From: Aeromicrobium sp. CnD17-E
Lineage (GTDB): Bacteria; Actinomycetota; Actinomycetes; Propionibacteriales; Nocardioidaceae
Length of the DNA stretch: 54,635 nucleotides
NCBI RefSeq assembly: GCF_024124745.1
Contig: NZ_JAMXRU010000011.1
Span: 1 to 54,635, forward strand
Reading direction: 5' to 3'
A program made the translations under genes and the position numbers. The notes under the pieces are model-generated. The model was given only the letters and a program-made list of their open reading frames with translations, ran no database searches and was not told where the DNA came from. Below, in pieces: positions 30,767-38,237 of the stretch (its first letter is position 1; each line of letters opens with the position of its first letter).

Positions 30767-31543
30767 ATGGCGGTGGCGGGAGGTGACGGCGACGGTGCAC
30801 GCCAGGGCGACGAGGACCGGCACGACTGGCGCACGACGCTGATCGTGGCCCTCGCGGTGCTGGCCCTGGTGCACTCGCTGCTCGTCGCACTCTGGCTCGC
30901 GCCGCGTGGACCCGTGCGCGACGTCGCCGGGGGCTCGTTGCTCACCACCTACGTCGACCCCTACTTCCGCCAGTCGTGGGACCTGCTCGAGCCGAGCGCC
31001 CAGCGGGTCGACGAGGCGCTCTGGGTGCGTGCGCGGGTGCGCACCGGACCCGAGACGCTGGCGCTCACGCCGTGGCTCGACGTCACGAAGGCCGACCTGA
31101 CCCGGACCCGCGACGACGTCGCGCCGGCCCGGGTCCACCTCGCCGGCCGCCGCCTGGCCACCAACCTCAACAACGCGATGTTCGCGCTGGGCCGGTCGGG
31201 CCGCCAGGTCGTGCTGGAGTCGACGGTCGGACGTCCGCCGGAGACGCTGCGCGGCGCACTCGCCTCGGCCGGCGTGCGCCCCGCCGACGTCGCCGCGTAC
31301 GCCGACCTCGACACGATGGCCACGCGCTTCGCGTCGCTCTACACGCAGGCCTACACCGACCGCCGGGTCGTGCAGGTCCAGTACCGCGTCGCCCGCCGGA
31401 CCGTCCCGCCGCACGCCGACCGCGACGAGCGGCGGGTGTCGTCGGTGCCGTTCGAGTGGTTCGACGCCGGATGGCGCGCCGCGGTGCGGGGCTCGGCGGA
31501 GGCGCAGTCCGCGTTCGACGGATACCTGGGGGTCGACCGATGA
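30767..31543 (+). CDS. DUF5819-like membrane-anchored protein, copy 2
   Basis: A 258-residue paralog of the product at 26989. One N-terminal membrane span lies at about residues 24-45, followed by the extracytoplasmic domain with TYVDPYFRQSWDLLEPS (about 61-77) and LTPWLDVTKADLTRTR. The similarity to copy 1 is clear in this part but weak elsewhere, so the duplication is old. It is coupled to the following HTTM gene by an ATGA overlap. The function is unknown; by analogy with SdpA it may help an HTTM protein act on an exported substrate. Confidence 0.68.
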   Translation: MAVAGGDGDGARQGDEDRHDWRTTLIVALAVLALVHSLLVALWLAPRGPVRDVAGGSLLTTYVDPYFRQSWDLLEPSAQRVDEALWVRARVRTGPETLALTPWLDVTKADLTRTRDDVAPARVHLAGRRLATNLNNAMFALGRSGRQVVLESTVGRPPETLRGALASAGVRPADVAAYADLDTMATRFASLYTQAYTDRRVVQVQYRVARRTVPPHADRDERRVSSVPFEWFDAGWRAAVRGSAEAQSAFDGYLGVDR

Positions 31544-32601
31544 GCACGCTCTGGCGTCTGAAGGACGCGCTGGCCCGGACCCGCGGCTCCGCGGAGAGGT
31601 GGCTGACGGGGGAGCGGCACGCGCTCCACGCGGTCGCGCTCGCGCGCATCCTCGTGGGCCTGTCGGTGCTGGGCCTGCTCGTCACCAACTACTCGACGCG
31701 CCAGGTCTGGGTCGGCGACGCCTCGGCGTGGGCCGAGCCGGCACGGGCCGTCAGCCGCTTCCCCGAGGTGTCGCTCCTCGACGGGGTCAGCGGCGACCTC
31801 CTCACCGTCGTGTACGTGGTCGTGATGCTCGCGGCCGTGGGCCTCGTCCTGGGCTGGCGGGCCAAGGCCATGACCATCGTCGTGCTGCTCGGCTTCATCG
31901 CGGTGACGGCGCAGAACCCGGTGCTCGGGTCGATCGGCGACAACCTCGTGCGCCTCACGCTGCTGTGGATGCTGCTCATGCGGACCGCCGACGTCTGGTC
32001 GCTCGACGCCAACCGGCTCGAGCCGCGCGACAGCGACGACGTCGCGCCGGACTGGCTGCGCACGGGGCTGCACAACGTCGGGCTCGTCGGCCTCGGCGCG
32101 CAGACGGTGCTGGCCTACCTGGCGGGCGGTCTCGACAAGGCCTCCCAGCCGGTCTGGCAGCAGGGCACCGCCCTCTACACGACGCTGCAGCTGCCCGAGT
32201 TCCGTCCGTTCCCGTGGCTCTCGGACCTGCTGTCGAACGCGACCGTGCTGCTCGCGCTGCTCACCTGGACGGTGCTGGCGGTGCAGCTGTTCTTCGCCCC
32301 GATGCTGCTGCGTCGCGAGACGCGCAACCTCGTCGCCGGGGTCGCGATCGGCGTGAACATCCTCTTCGCCGTCGTCCTCGCGACCCCGTGGTCGTCGTTG
32401 GCCGTGATCGCCGTGACCGGCCTGTTCGTCAGCGACGACCGCTGGGCGGCGCTCGGCGAGCGGGTGGCCGACCTCGCGTGGCCCGTGCTCGACCGCACCG
32501 CCGACCTGCGCTACGCGGTGGCCGACCGCGTCGCGGACTGGTGGTACGACCGCGTGCTCGGCCTGTGGGACCGCGTGCGGTTCAGCGTGTTCCGACGCTG
32601 A
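31540..32601 (+). CDS. HTTM-domain (VKGC/SdpB-like) membrane protein, copy 2
   Basis: A 353-residue paralog of the product at 27765. Shared features are the first span with its Arg (VALARILVGLSVLGLLVTNY), the loop QNPVLGSIGDNLVRLTLLW and the core LHNVGLVGLGAQTVLAYLAG. Lys200 and QQGTALYTTLQL follow, with Lys200 at the position of the VKGC catalytic base judged by eye. A longer charged C-terminal tail distinguishes it from copy 1. Its last 20 bp overlap the convergent MFS gene. Confidence 0.82.
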   Translation: MSTLWRLKDALARTRGSAERWLTGERHALHAVALARILVGLSVLGLLVTNYSTRQVWVGDASAWAEPARAVSRFPEVSLLDGVSGDLLTVVYVVVMLAAVGLVLGWRAKAMTIVVLLGFIAVTAQNPVLGSIGDNLVRLTLLWMLLMRTADVWSLDANRLEPRDSDDVAPDWLRTGLHNVGLVGLGAQTVLAYLAGGLDKASQPVWQQGTALYTTLQLPEFRPFPWLSDLLSNATVLLALLTWTVLAVQLFFAPMLLRRETRNLVAGVAIGVNILFAVVLATPWSSLAVIAVTGLFVSDDRWAALGERVADLAWPVLDRTADLRYAVADRVADWWYDRVLGLWDRVRFSVFRR

Positions 32602-33811
32602 CCTGCGTCGCCGCACGGCGACCGGCCACGACGAGCAGCACGACGGGCACGACCAGGGTGCCGGCGACGGCGTTCAGCGTCCCGAAGCCCTGCCACGCGA
32701 CGAGGACGCCGGCGAGCAGGCCACCGGCGGCCCCCGACAGGTTCATCGTCAGGTCGCCCAGCCCCTGGACCAGCGGGCGCACGTCGGGCGGCGTCGAGGC
32801 GGTGAGCAGCGCGGCACCGGCGATCACGGCGGCCGACCAGCCGAGGCCGAGCAGGACCAGCCCGACGGTGATCTGCAGCTGGGAGTCGCCCGACGTGCCC
32901 GAGACGACCACGGCGAGCAGCAGGACGAGCTGACCGGCGAGGATCGTGCGGGCCGGTCCCCAGCGGTCGGCGAGCCAGCCCATGACCGGCGACAGCGCGT
33001 ACATGCCTGCGATGTGCAGGCTGATGGTCAGGCCGATCACCTCGACGGCAGCGCCGTGGTCCTGCATGTGCACGGGCGTCAGCGCCATGACCGAGACCAT
33101 CACCGCGTGCGCCAGCGCGATCGTGACGACGGCGGTGCGGGTCCCGCCGCGGACGTGCGGCAGCGCTGTCCGCACCCGCGGCACCGCGACCTCCATGCCG
33201 TCGCGTCGGGCGGGCGGCAGCGGGTCGGGTCGCAGGAGCAGGAGGTTCATCAGGCCGGCGACGAGGAACGCCACGCAGGCGAAGACCATGGTCCCGGCCA
33301 GGTCGGGCACGCCGAGAGCACGGGCGGTCGAGGTGCCCGGGCCGGTGAGGTTCGGGCCGAGGACCGCGCCGACCGTCGTCGCCCAGGTGACGAGCGAGAG
33401 CGAGCGGCCGACCTGGTGGCTCGCTGCGAGGTCGGTGGCGGCGAAGCGCGACTGCAGCGTCGCGGCGGTGCTGACGCCGCACAGCAACAGGCCGATGAGC
33501 ACGAGCACGAGGCTGTCGGCGGTCGCCCCCAGCACCACGATCGCCGCGCCGGCGGCACCGAGGAACCAACCCACCGTCAGGGCGGGCCGGCGGCCGGCTC
33601 GCACGGCGAGAGTCGCCAGGGGCACGGTCGCGATCGCCGCGCCGAGGGTCAGCATCACGGTGGCCATCCCGGCCCAGCCGGACGACCCCGACACCTCGCG
33701 CAGCAGCAGCACGCCCACCGCGAGGCCTGCGCCGCTGCCGATGCCGCCGACGACCTGCACGACCACCAGCACCCGCAGGACGCGGCGCTGCGCCGCCTCC
33801 GTGGCGGTCAC
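32582..33811 (-). CDS. MFS transporter
   Basis: A 409-residue protein with about 12 membrane spans. Motifs include [15 protein letters not shown] in the first half and PVMGWLADRWGPARTIL in the second, both of the loop-2/3 Gly-x-x-x-Asp-Arg-x-Gly-Arg type. The substrate is unknown; the pattern resembles drug or metabolite exporters. The GTG start overlaps the peptidase stop (GTGA), so the two genes are coupled. Its 3' end overlaps the convergent HTTM copy 2 gene by 20 bp, with no terminator between them. Confidence 0.88.
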   Translation of the reverse strand: MTATEAAQRRVLRVLVVVQVVGGIGSGAGLAVGVLLLREVSGSSGWAGMATVMLTLGAAIATVPLATLAVRAGRRPALTVGWFLGAAGAAIVVLGATADSLVLVLIGLLLCGVSTAATLQSRFAATDLAASHQVGRSLSLVTWATTVGAVLGPNLTGPGTSTARALGVPDLAGTMVFACVAFLVAGLMNLLLLRPDPLPPARRDGMEVAVPRVRTALPHVRGGTRTAVVTIALAHAVMVSVMALTPVHMQDHGAAVEVIGLTISLHIAGMYALSPVMGWLADRWGPARTILAGQLVLLLAVVVSGTSGDSQLQITVGLVLLGLGWSAAVIAGAALLTASTPPDVRPLVQGLGDLTMNLSGAAGGLLAGVLVAWQGFGTLNAVAGTLVVPVVLLVVAGRRAATQVSVGTR

Positions 33812-35823
33812 GAGGCCCAGATGGTGACGCGGTCCTCCGGGTCGAGCCACAGGGCGTCGGCCGAGGTGGTGCCGAACGCCTCGTGGAAGGCGTCGATGTT
33901 GCGCACCACCTGGTTGCACCGGAACTCCGGCGGGGAGTGCGGGTCGACGGTGAGCCGGCGGACCGTCTCGGCCGGACGGACCTTCGACTGCCAGGCCTGC
34001 GCCCAGGAGATGAAGAAGCGCTGGTCGCCGGTGAGGCCGTCGATCGTCGGCGCCTCGCCACCCGTGGCGATCCGGTACGCCTGGTAGGCGATGCCGAGTC
34101 CGCCGAGGTCGCCGATGTTCTCGCCGATCGTCAGCTCGCCGTTGACCCTCTGTCCGTCGGCGCCGTCGGGCGAGAGCGCGCCGTACTGCTCCACGAGCGC
34201 GGCGGTGAGGCCCTCGAACGCGGAGCGGTCGTCGTCGCTCCACCAGTTCCGCAGGGCGCCCGTGCCGTCGTAGTGGCTGCCCTGGTCGTCGAAGCCGTGA
34301 CCGATCTCGTGACCGATCACCGCGCCGATCGCCCCGTAGTTGACGGCGTCGTCGGCGTCGGGGTGGAAGAACGGGGGCTGCAGGATGGCTGCCGGGAACA
34401 CGATCTCGTTCATCGTCGGGTTGTAGTAGGCGTTGACCGTCTGCGGCGTCATGTACCACTCGTCGCGGTCGATGGGCCGGCCGATCTTCGCCAGCTCCCG
34501 GTCCATCGAGACCGTCAGCGACCGACGGGCGTTGCCCAGGAGGTCGGTCGGGTCGGTCTCGAGCGCGGTGTAGTCCTTGAAGCGCTCGGGGTGGCCCACC
34601 TTGGGCGTGAACGCGTCGAGCTTCGCCAGCGCCTCGGTGCGCGTCGCCTCGCTCATCCAGGGCAGGGCGGTGATGCTGCGACGGTAGGCCTCGACGAGGT
34701 GCGCGATGAGGTCGTCCATGCGCTCCTTCGCGGTCGGCGGGTACTCGGTGCGCACGTAGATGCGGCCGATCGCCTCGCCCATCGCCGACTCCACGAAGCC
34801 CACGCCGCGCTTCCACCGCGGACGCAGCTCGTCGGTGCCGCTCAGCGTGCGGCCGTAGAAGGCGAAGTTCTCCTCCACGAACGCGCTCGGCAGGTAGGGC
34901 GCGGCGGCGTGCAGCACCTGCCAGCGCAGCCAGTCGCGCCACGCAGGAAGGTGCTCGACGGTCAGCAGGCCGGCGAGGCCCTCGAGGTAGGACGGCTGCG
35001 ACACGACCGCCTCGTCGAGCACCGACGCCGGGATGTCGGCGGCCGTGCTCCACGTGGTCAGGTCCAGCGGACCGAGCAGGGCCTGCAGGCCGTCACGGTC
35101 GACGAGGTTGTAGGTGCGCTGCGCGTCGCGGCACGCGACCCGGTCCCAGTGGTGCGCCGCGACCTGCGTCTCGAGGTCGAGGACGCGGGCCGCGCGGTCG
35201 GCGGGCGACTCGAAGCCGCCGAGGGTGAACATCCGCTCGAGGTGGTCGCGGTAGGCGGCCCGGACCTCGGCGGTCTCGTCGGTCCGGTAGTACGACTCGT
35301 CGGGCAGGCCCAGGCCGCTCTGCACGACGTGGGTCACGTACCGCTCGGGGTTGCCGCGGTCGGGTGCGACGTACAGGCCGACGACGCTCGCCACGCCGGA
35401 GCGCTCGAGGTGGCCGAGCACCTCGACGAAGGTCGGCACGTCGGCCACGCCGTCGATGCGGTGCAGGTCGTCCTGCAGCGGCTCGGTGCCGAGCGCGTCG
35501 ATGCGGTCGGTGTCCATGAAGCTGGCGTAGAGCTCCCCGATCTTGCGCTCGTCGGCGTCGAGGTCGGCGGCCGGGTCGTCGAGCGCGTCGCGGCAGGACT
35601 CGACGATGCCGCGCACGACCCGCTCGGCCTCGTCGACCAGCGTCACGAACGCCCCGGCCGTGGCGCGGTCGGGCTGGATGGGCGCGTCGCGCAGCCAGGG
35701 CCCGTTCACGTGCCGGAAGAGGTCGTCCTGGGGGCGGGTCTCGGGGTCGAACGCGGAGGTGTCGATCGCCGGACCAGCCGGCGCGGAGAGGGACTCGGTG
35801 GACGGGGCGCTGGCATCGGTCAC
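33808..35823 (-). CDS. M13 family zinc metallopeptidase
   Basis: A neprilysin/PepO-type endopeptidase of 671 residues without a signal peptide, so probably cytoplasmic. The zinc motif HEIGH is at about residue 506 (VIGHEIGHGFDDQGSHYD), and the third ligand Glu is in TIGENIGDLGGLGIAY (about 567). NAYYNPTMNEIVFPAAIL, a typical substrate-binding segment, precedes them. The C-terminus has RLTVDPHSPPEFRCN, also typical of M13. The GTG start at 35823 lies 6 nt from its -10 box in the 17-bp bidirectional promoter. It cleaves peptides; a link to the flanking exporter is only suggested by coupling. Confidence 0.93.
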   Translation of the reverse strand: MTDASAPSTESLSAPAGPAIDTSAFDPETRPQDDLFRHVNGPWLRDAPIQPDRATAGAFVTLVDEAERVVRGIVESCRDALDDPAADLDADERKIGELYASFMDTDRIDALGTEPLQDDLHRIDGVADVPTFVEVLGHLERSGVASVVGLYVAPDRGNPERYVTHVVQSGLGLPDESYYRTDETAEVRAAYRDHLERMFTLGGFESPADRAARVLDLETQVAAHHWDRVACRDAQRTYNLVDRDGLQALLGPLDLTTWSTAADIPASVLDEAVVSQPSYLEGLAGLLTVEHLPAWRDWLRWQVLHAAAPYLPSAFVEENFAFYGRTLSGTDELRPRWKRGVGFVESAMGEAIGRIYVRTEYPPTAKERMDDLIAHLVEAYRRSITALPWMSEATRTEALAKLDAFTPKVGHPERFKDYTALETDPTDLLGNARRSLTVSMDRELAKIGRPIDRDEWYMTPQTVNAYYNPTMNEIVFPAAILQPPFFHPDADDAVNYGAIGAVIGHEIGHGFDDQGSHYDGTGALRNWWSDDDRSAFEGLTAALVEQYGALSPDGADGQRVNGELTIGENIGDLGGLGIAYQAYRIATGGEAPTIDGLTGDQRFFISWAQAWQSKVRPAETVRRLTVDPHSPPEFRCNQVVRNIDAFHEAFGTTSADALWLDPEDRVTIWAS

Positions 35824-35840
35824 CTGGATAGGCTACCTGC
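35824..35840. promoter_or_regulatory. 17-bp bidirectional promoter, both transcripts predicted leaderless
   Basis: The palindromic heptamer TAGGCTA (35829-35835) contains TAGGCT on the plus strand and TAGCCT on the minus strand. Each hexamer ends exactly 6 nt before a GTG: 35841 on plus and 35823 on minus. No room exists for a Shine-Dalgarno sequence on either side. Confidence 0.65.
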
Positions 35841-36665
35841 GTGTCCGTGTCGCACCCCGCCCATCTGACCGTCCTCGACGTGCAGGACGTGGGGCCGCAC
35901 CTGCGCCGCCTCGTCCTCGGCGACGGCGACGTCGCGCGCGGCTTCGACGCGCTCGCCGCCCGGTGGTCCGGATGGGCCGACTCCTACGTCAAGCTCGTGT
36001 TCCTGGCCGACGGCGTCACCTACCCCGACCCGCTCGACCTCGACGAGGTGCGGGCGAGCCTGCCGAGCGACGTCTGGCCGGTGCTGCGCACCTACACCGT
36101 CCGTCGGCTCGACCTCGAGGCACGGGAGCTCTGGGTCGACGTGGTGCTGCACGGCGACGAGGGCGTGGCCGGCCCGTGGGCCGCCCAGGTGCGGCCCGGC
36201 GCGACCATCCACGTCCGTGGTCCCGGCGGCGCCTACGCGCCCGACCCCGCCGCCGACCACCACCTCCTCGTCGGCGACGAGTCGGCCCTGCCCGCCATCG
36301 CCGCGACCCTGGAGACGCTGCCCGCCGGAGCCCGCGCCACCGTGTTCTGCGAGGTCGACGGCCCCGACGACGAGCTCGACGTGCACACCGTCGCCGACGT
36401 CGACCTGCGCTGGCTGCACCGCGGCGAGGCGGCGGCCGGCACGACGACGCTGCTCGACGACGCCGTCCGTGCCTGGCCGTGGCCCGAGGGACGCGTCCAG
36501 GCCTTCGTGCACGGGGAGTCGCGGCTGCTCAAGACCGTCCGCCCCTACGTCCGCGAACGCGTCGCCCGAGGCGACCTGTCGGTGTCCGCCTACTGGCGGC
36601 TCGGCGCGACGGAGGAGGGCTTCCGGCGCTGGAAGGCGGAGCAGCGCGCCGTCGAGCCCGGCTGA
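35841..36665 (+). CDS. Siderophore-interacting protein (SIP/ViuB-like ferric reductase)
   Basis: FAD-binding reductase that releases iron from imported ferric siderophores. The 274-residue product has the flavin motif RTYTVRRLD, the segment GPWAAQVRPGATIHVRGPGG and the NAD(P)-binding part HHLLVGDESALPAIAATLE. It ends with the family signature SVSAYWRLGATEEGFRRWK. Although 15 kb from the siderophore transporter, it fits the same iron pathway. No iron box is visible in its 17-bp promoter, so it may not be IdeR-controlled. Confidence 0.92.
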   Translation: MSVSHPAHLTVLDVQDVGPHLRRLVLGDGDVARGFDALAARWSGWADSYVKLVFLADGVTYPDPLDLDEVRASLPSDVWPVLRTYTVRRLDLEARELWVDVVLHGDEGVAGPWAAQVRPGATIHVRGPGGAYAPDPAADHHLLVGDESALPAIAATLETLPAGARATVFCEVDGPDDELDVHTVADVDLRWLHRGEAAAGTTTLLDDAVRAWPWPEGRVQAFVHGESRLLKTVRPYVRERVARGDLSVSAYWRLGATEEGFRRWKAEQRAVEPG

Positions 36666-36672
36666 GCCGTCC

Positions 36673-36768
36673 GCCTCAGCCCAGCGGGCGGTGCCTGCCT
36701 CAGACCAGGGGGCGGTGCCTGCCTCAGCCCAGAGGGCGGTGCCTGACTCAGCCCAGAGGGCGGTGCTC
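36673..36768 (-). repeat. Four tandem 24-bp repeats covering the stop of the DUF6716-like gene
   Basis: Units at 36673-36696, 36697-36720, 36721-36744 and 36745-36768 differ by a few bases each. The last unit contains the final codons and the TGA (36748-36750) of the minus-strand gene. The other three carry the same tail and stop codon in the 3' untranslated part. Confidence 0.9.
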
Positions 36769-38028
36769 CCGCCACCAGCGCCGCACCGGCTTCTGCACCG
36801 CAGGCGGCACCCACTCGAACCCGACGTGGACCGCCGCCCCCTTCGCCAGGCCGTGCGTGCGCGTGCGGCGCTCCCAGGCCGTCGGAGGCGCGGGTCGTCC
36901 CCCCTCGCGCTGCTCGCGGTGCAGCTCCAGGGCGCTGCGCAGGTAGGCGGAGCGCAGCGCGTCGCGCGAGGGCCGCTCGCCCGTGGCCAGCAGCTCCTCC
37001 ACCCGGTCGACCACGGCCACGGCGGGGGCGACGTCGCGCCCGCCGAACCAGCTGTCGACCCAGTCGGGGTCGGGAGTGCCGAGGTCGTCGGCGTCGACCT
37101 GGTCGAAGGTGCGCAGCAGGCCGGAGTCGAGGAGCACGTGGTTGCCCAGTCGCTCGTGCACGCCGAGGTCGAGCACCAGCGCGACGCGACGTCCGCGGTC
37201 CACCGCCTCGAGGCAGGCCGTCGACGACACCGTCACGAGCAGGTCGGCCTCCTCCAGCAGCTCCGGCACCGGCCGGTACGTGACGGCGAAGTTCGACGGC
37301 AGGTCCTCGTGGGCGAGCAGGTCCTCCGGGTGGTGGTGCATCCGGTGGAAGGTGCCCTCGCCGTGGCGGTGGCGAGGCTTGAGCAGGACCTGGCGGTCCG
37401 GGTGCCGGCGGGCGTGCTCGACGAGGCGTCGGTACAGGTGCAGCCGGTCGACGGGGCTGGCCGGGACGGTGGGCTGGTCGGCGAACAGCACGGTGCGCAC
37501 CGGACCGGTCCGCTGCGGTGCGGGCGAGGTGCTGAGGATGGGCAGACCGGTGAGCAGCAGGTTGCCGGGCGCGATGTCGAGCCGTGACGCCACGTGCAGG
37601 AAGTGCTCGAGCTCGTGGCGCGCGTTGACCGCCACGACGTCGGCCGCGCACCGGTCGAGGTAGCCGGCGGTGATCTTCTCGATGATCACGCCCACCCAGC
37701 CCGCGACGACGACCGGGCGCGGTCCGTCGCCCGTCGCCTCGGCGAGGTCGAGCGTGAAGCGGTGCACGGAGGGGCCGGAGAGCGCGAAGACCACCACGTC
37801 GTGCGCCTGCGCCAGCGCGACCAGGTCGTCGTCGGGGACGACGTCGACGGTGTCGACCCCCGTCGCCGCGATCTGCGCGGACGACAGCGTGGCCATGCTG
37901 CGCGGGGCCACGACCCGGACCTGGAAGCCTCGGTCGCGCAGCTGCGTCCAGAGCGCCGCGGCCCACTTGAGCTGGGAGTCGAACGCCGCGACGACGAGCG
38001 CGGTGGGAGAGTCTGTGGTCTCGTGCAC
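36748..38028 (-). CDS. Putative glycosyltransferase (DUF6716-like), copy A
   Basis: A 426-residue protein with the layout of GT-B-like transferases. It has an N-terminal Rossmann-type start, TALVVAAFDSQLKWAAALW, and a later NLLLTGLPILSTSPAP, RQVLLKPRHRHGEG and VTVSSTACLEAVDRGRRVAL. The last resembles the nucleotide-sugar region of polysialyl- or capsule-type transferases. It is a paralog of the product at 40380 (shared D-S-x-x-K-W-A/G-A start, V-T-V-S-S-T-A motif). The two flank neuA-neuB on opposite strands, so transfer of a nonulosonate is a plausible role. It is leaderless-type, starting with GTG 6 nt behind a TAGCGT box. Confidence 0.7.
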   Translation of the reverse strand: MHETTDSPTALVVAAFDSQLKWAAALWTQLRDRGFQVRVVAPRSMATLSSAQIAATGVDTVDVVPDDDLVALAQAHDVVVFALSGPSVHRFTLDLAEATGDGPRPVVVAGWVGVIIEKITAGYLDRCAADVVAVNARHELEHFLHVASRLDIAPGNLLLTGLPILSTSPAPQRTGPVRTVLFADQPTVPASPVDRLHLYRRLVEHARRHPDRQVLLKPRHRHGEGTFHRMHHHPEDLLAHEDLPSNFAVTYRPVPELLEEADLLVTVSSTACLEAVDRGRRVALVLDLGVHERLGNHVLLDSGLLRTFDQVDADDLGTPDPDWVDSWFGGRDVAPAVAVVDRVEELLATGERPSRDALRSAYLRSALELHREQREGGRPAPPTAWERRTRTHGLAKGAAVHVGFEWVPPAVQKPVRRWWREHRPLG

Positions 38029-38034
38029 GTAGGC

Positions 38035-38040
38035 ACGCTA
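38035..38040 (-). promoter_or_regulatory. -10 box of DUF6716-like copy A, predicted leaderless
   Basis: TAGCGT on the minus strand is followed by 6 nt and the GTG at 38028. Confidence 0.5.
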
Positions 38041-38223
38041 GCCCCGGCGGCGGCTCCGCTCCGAGGCCGAGCAGCCGCCTGCGGGCACTGTTGTCCGGGG
38101 GTTCGTCGGTGCTTCACCGGATGTCCACCGCTCGGTCCCGCAACCCTCTTGACGGGGTCGGGACGCCACGCGACGTTCGCCGAACCTGCCCTGTTCGTTC
38201 ACCTGCGCGTCGGGCCGGCTCCC

Positions 38224-38229
38224 TACCGT
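38224..38229 (+). promoter_or_regulatory. -10 box of neuA-neuB, predicted near-leaderless
   Basis: TACCGT lies 8 nt before the ATG at 38238. The rest of the 209-bp gap (38041-38223) holds only an imperfect hairpin (38135-38164) and no gene. Confidence 0.45.
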
Positions 38230-38237
38230 CTCGTCCT

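Noticed and set aside
36666..36747. A coding extension of the siderophore-interacting protein into the 24-bp repeats
   Set aside because: The TGA at 36663-36665 ends the gene right after the family's normal C-terminus.
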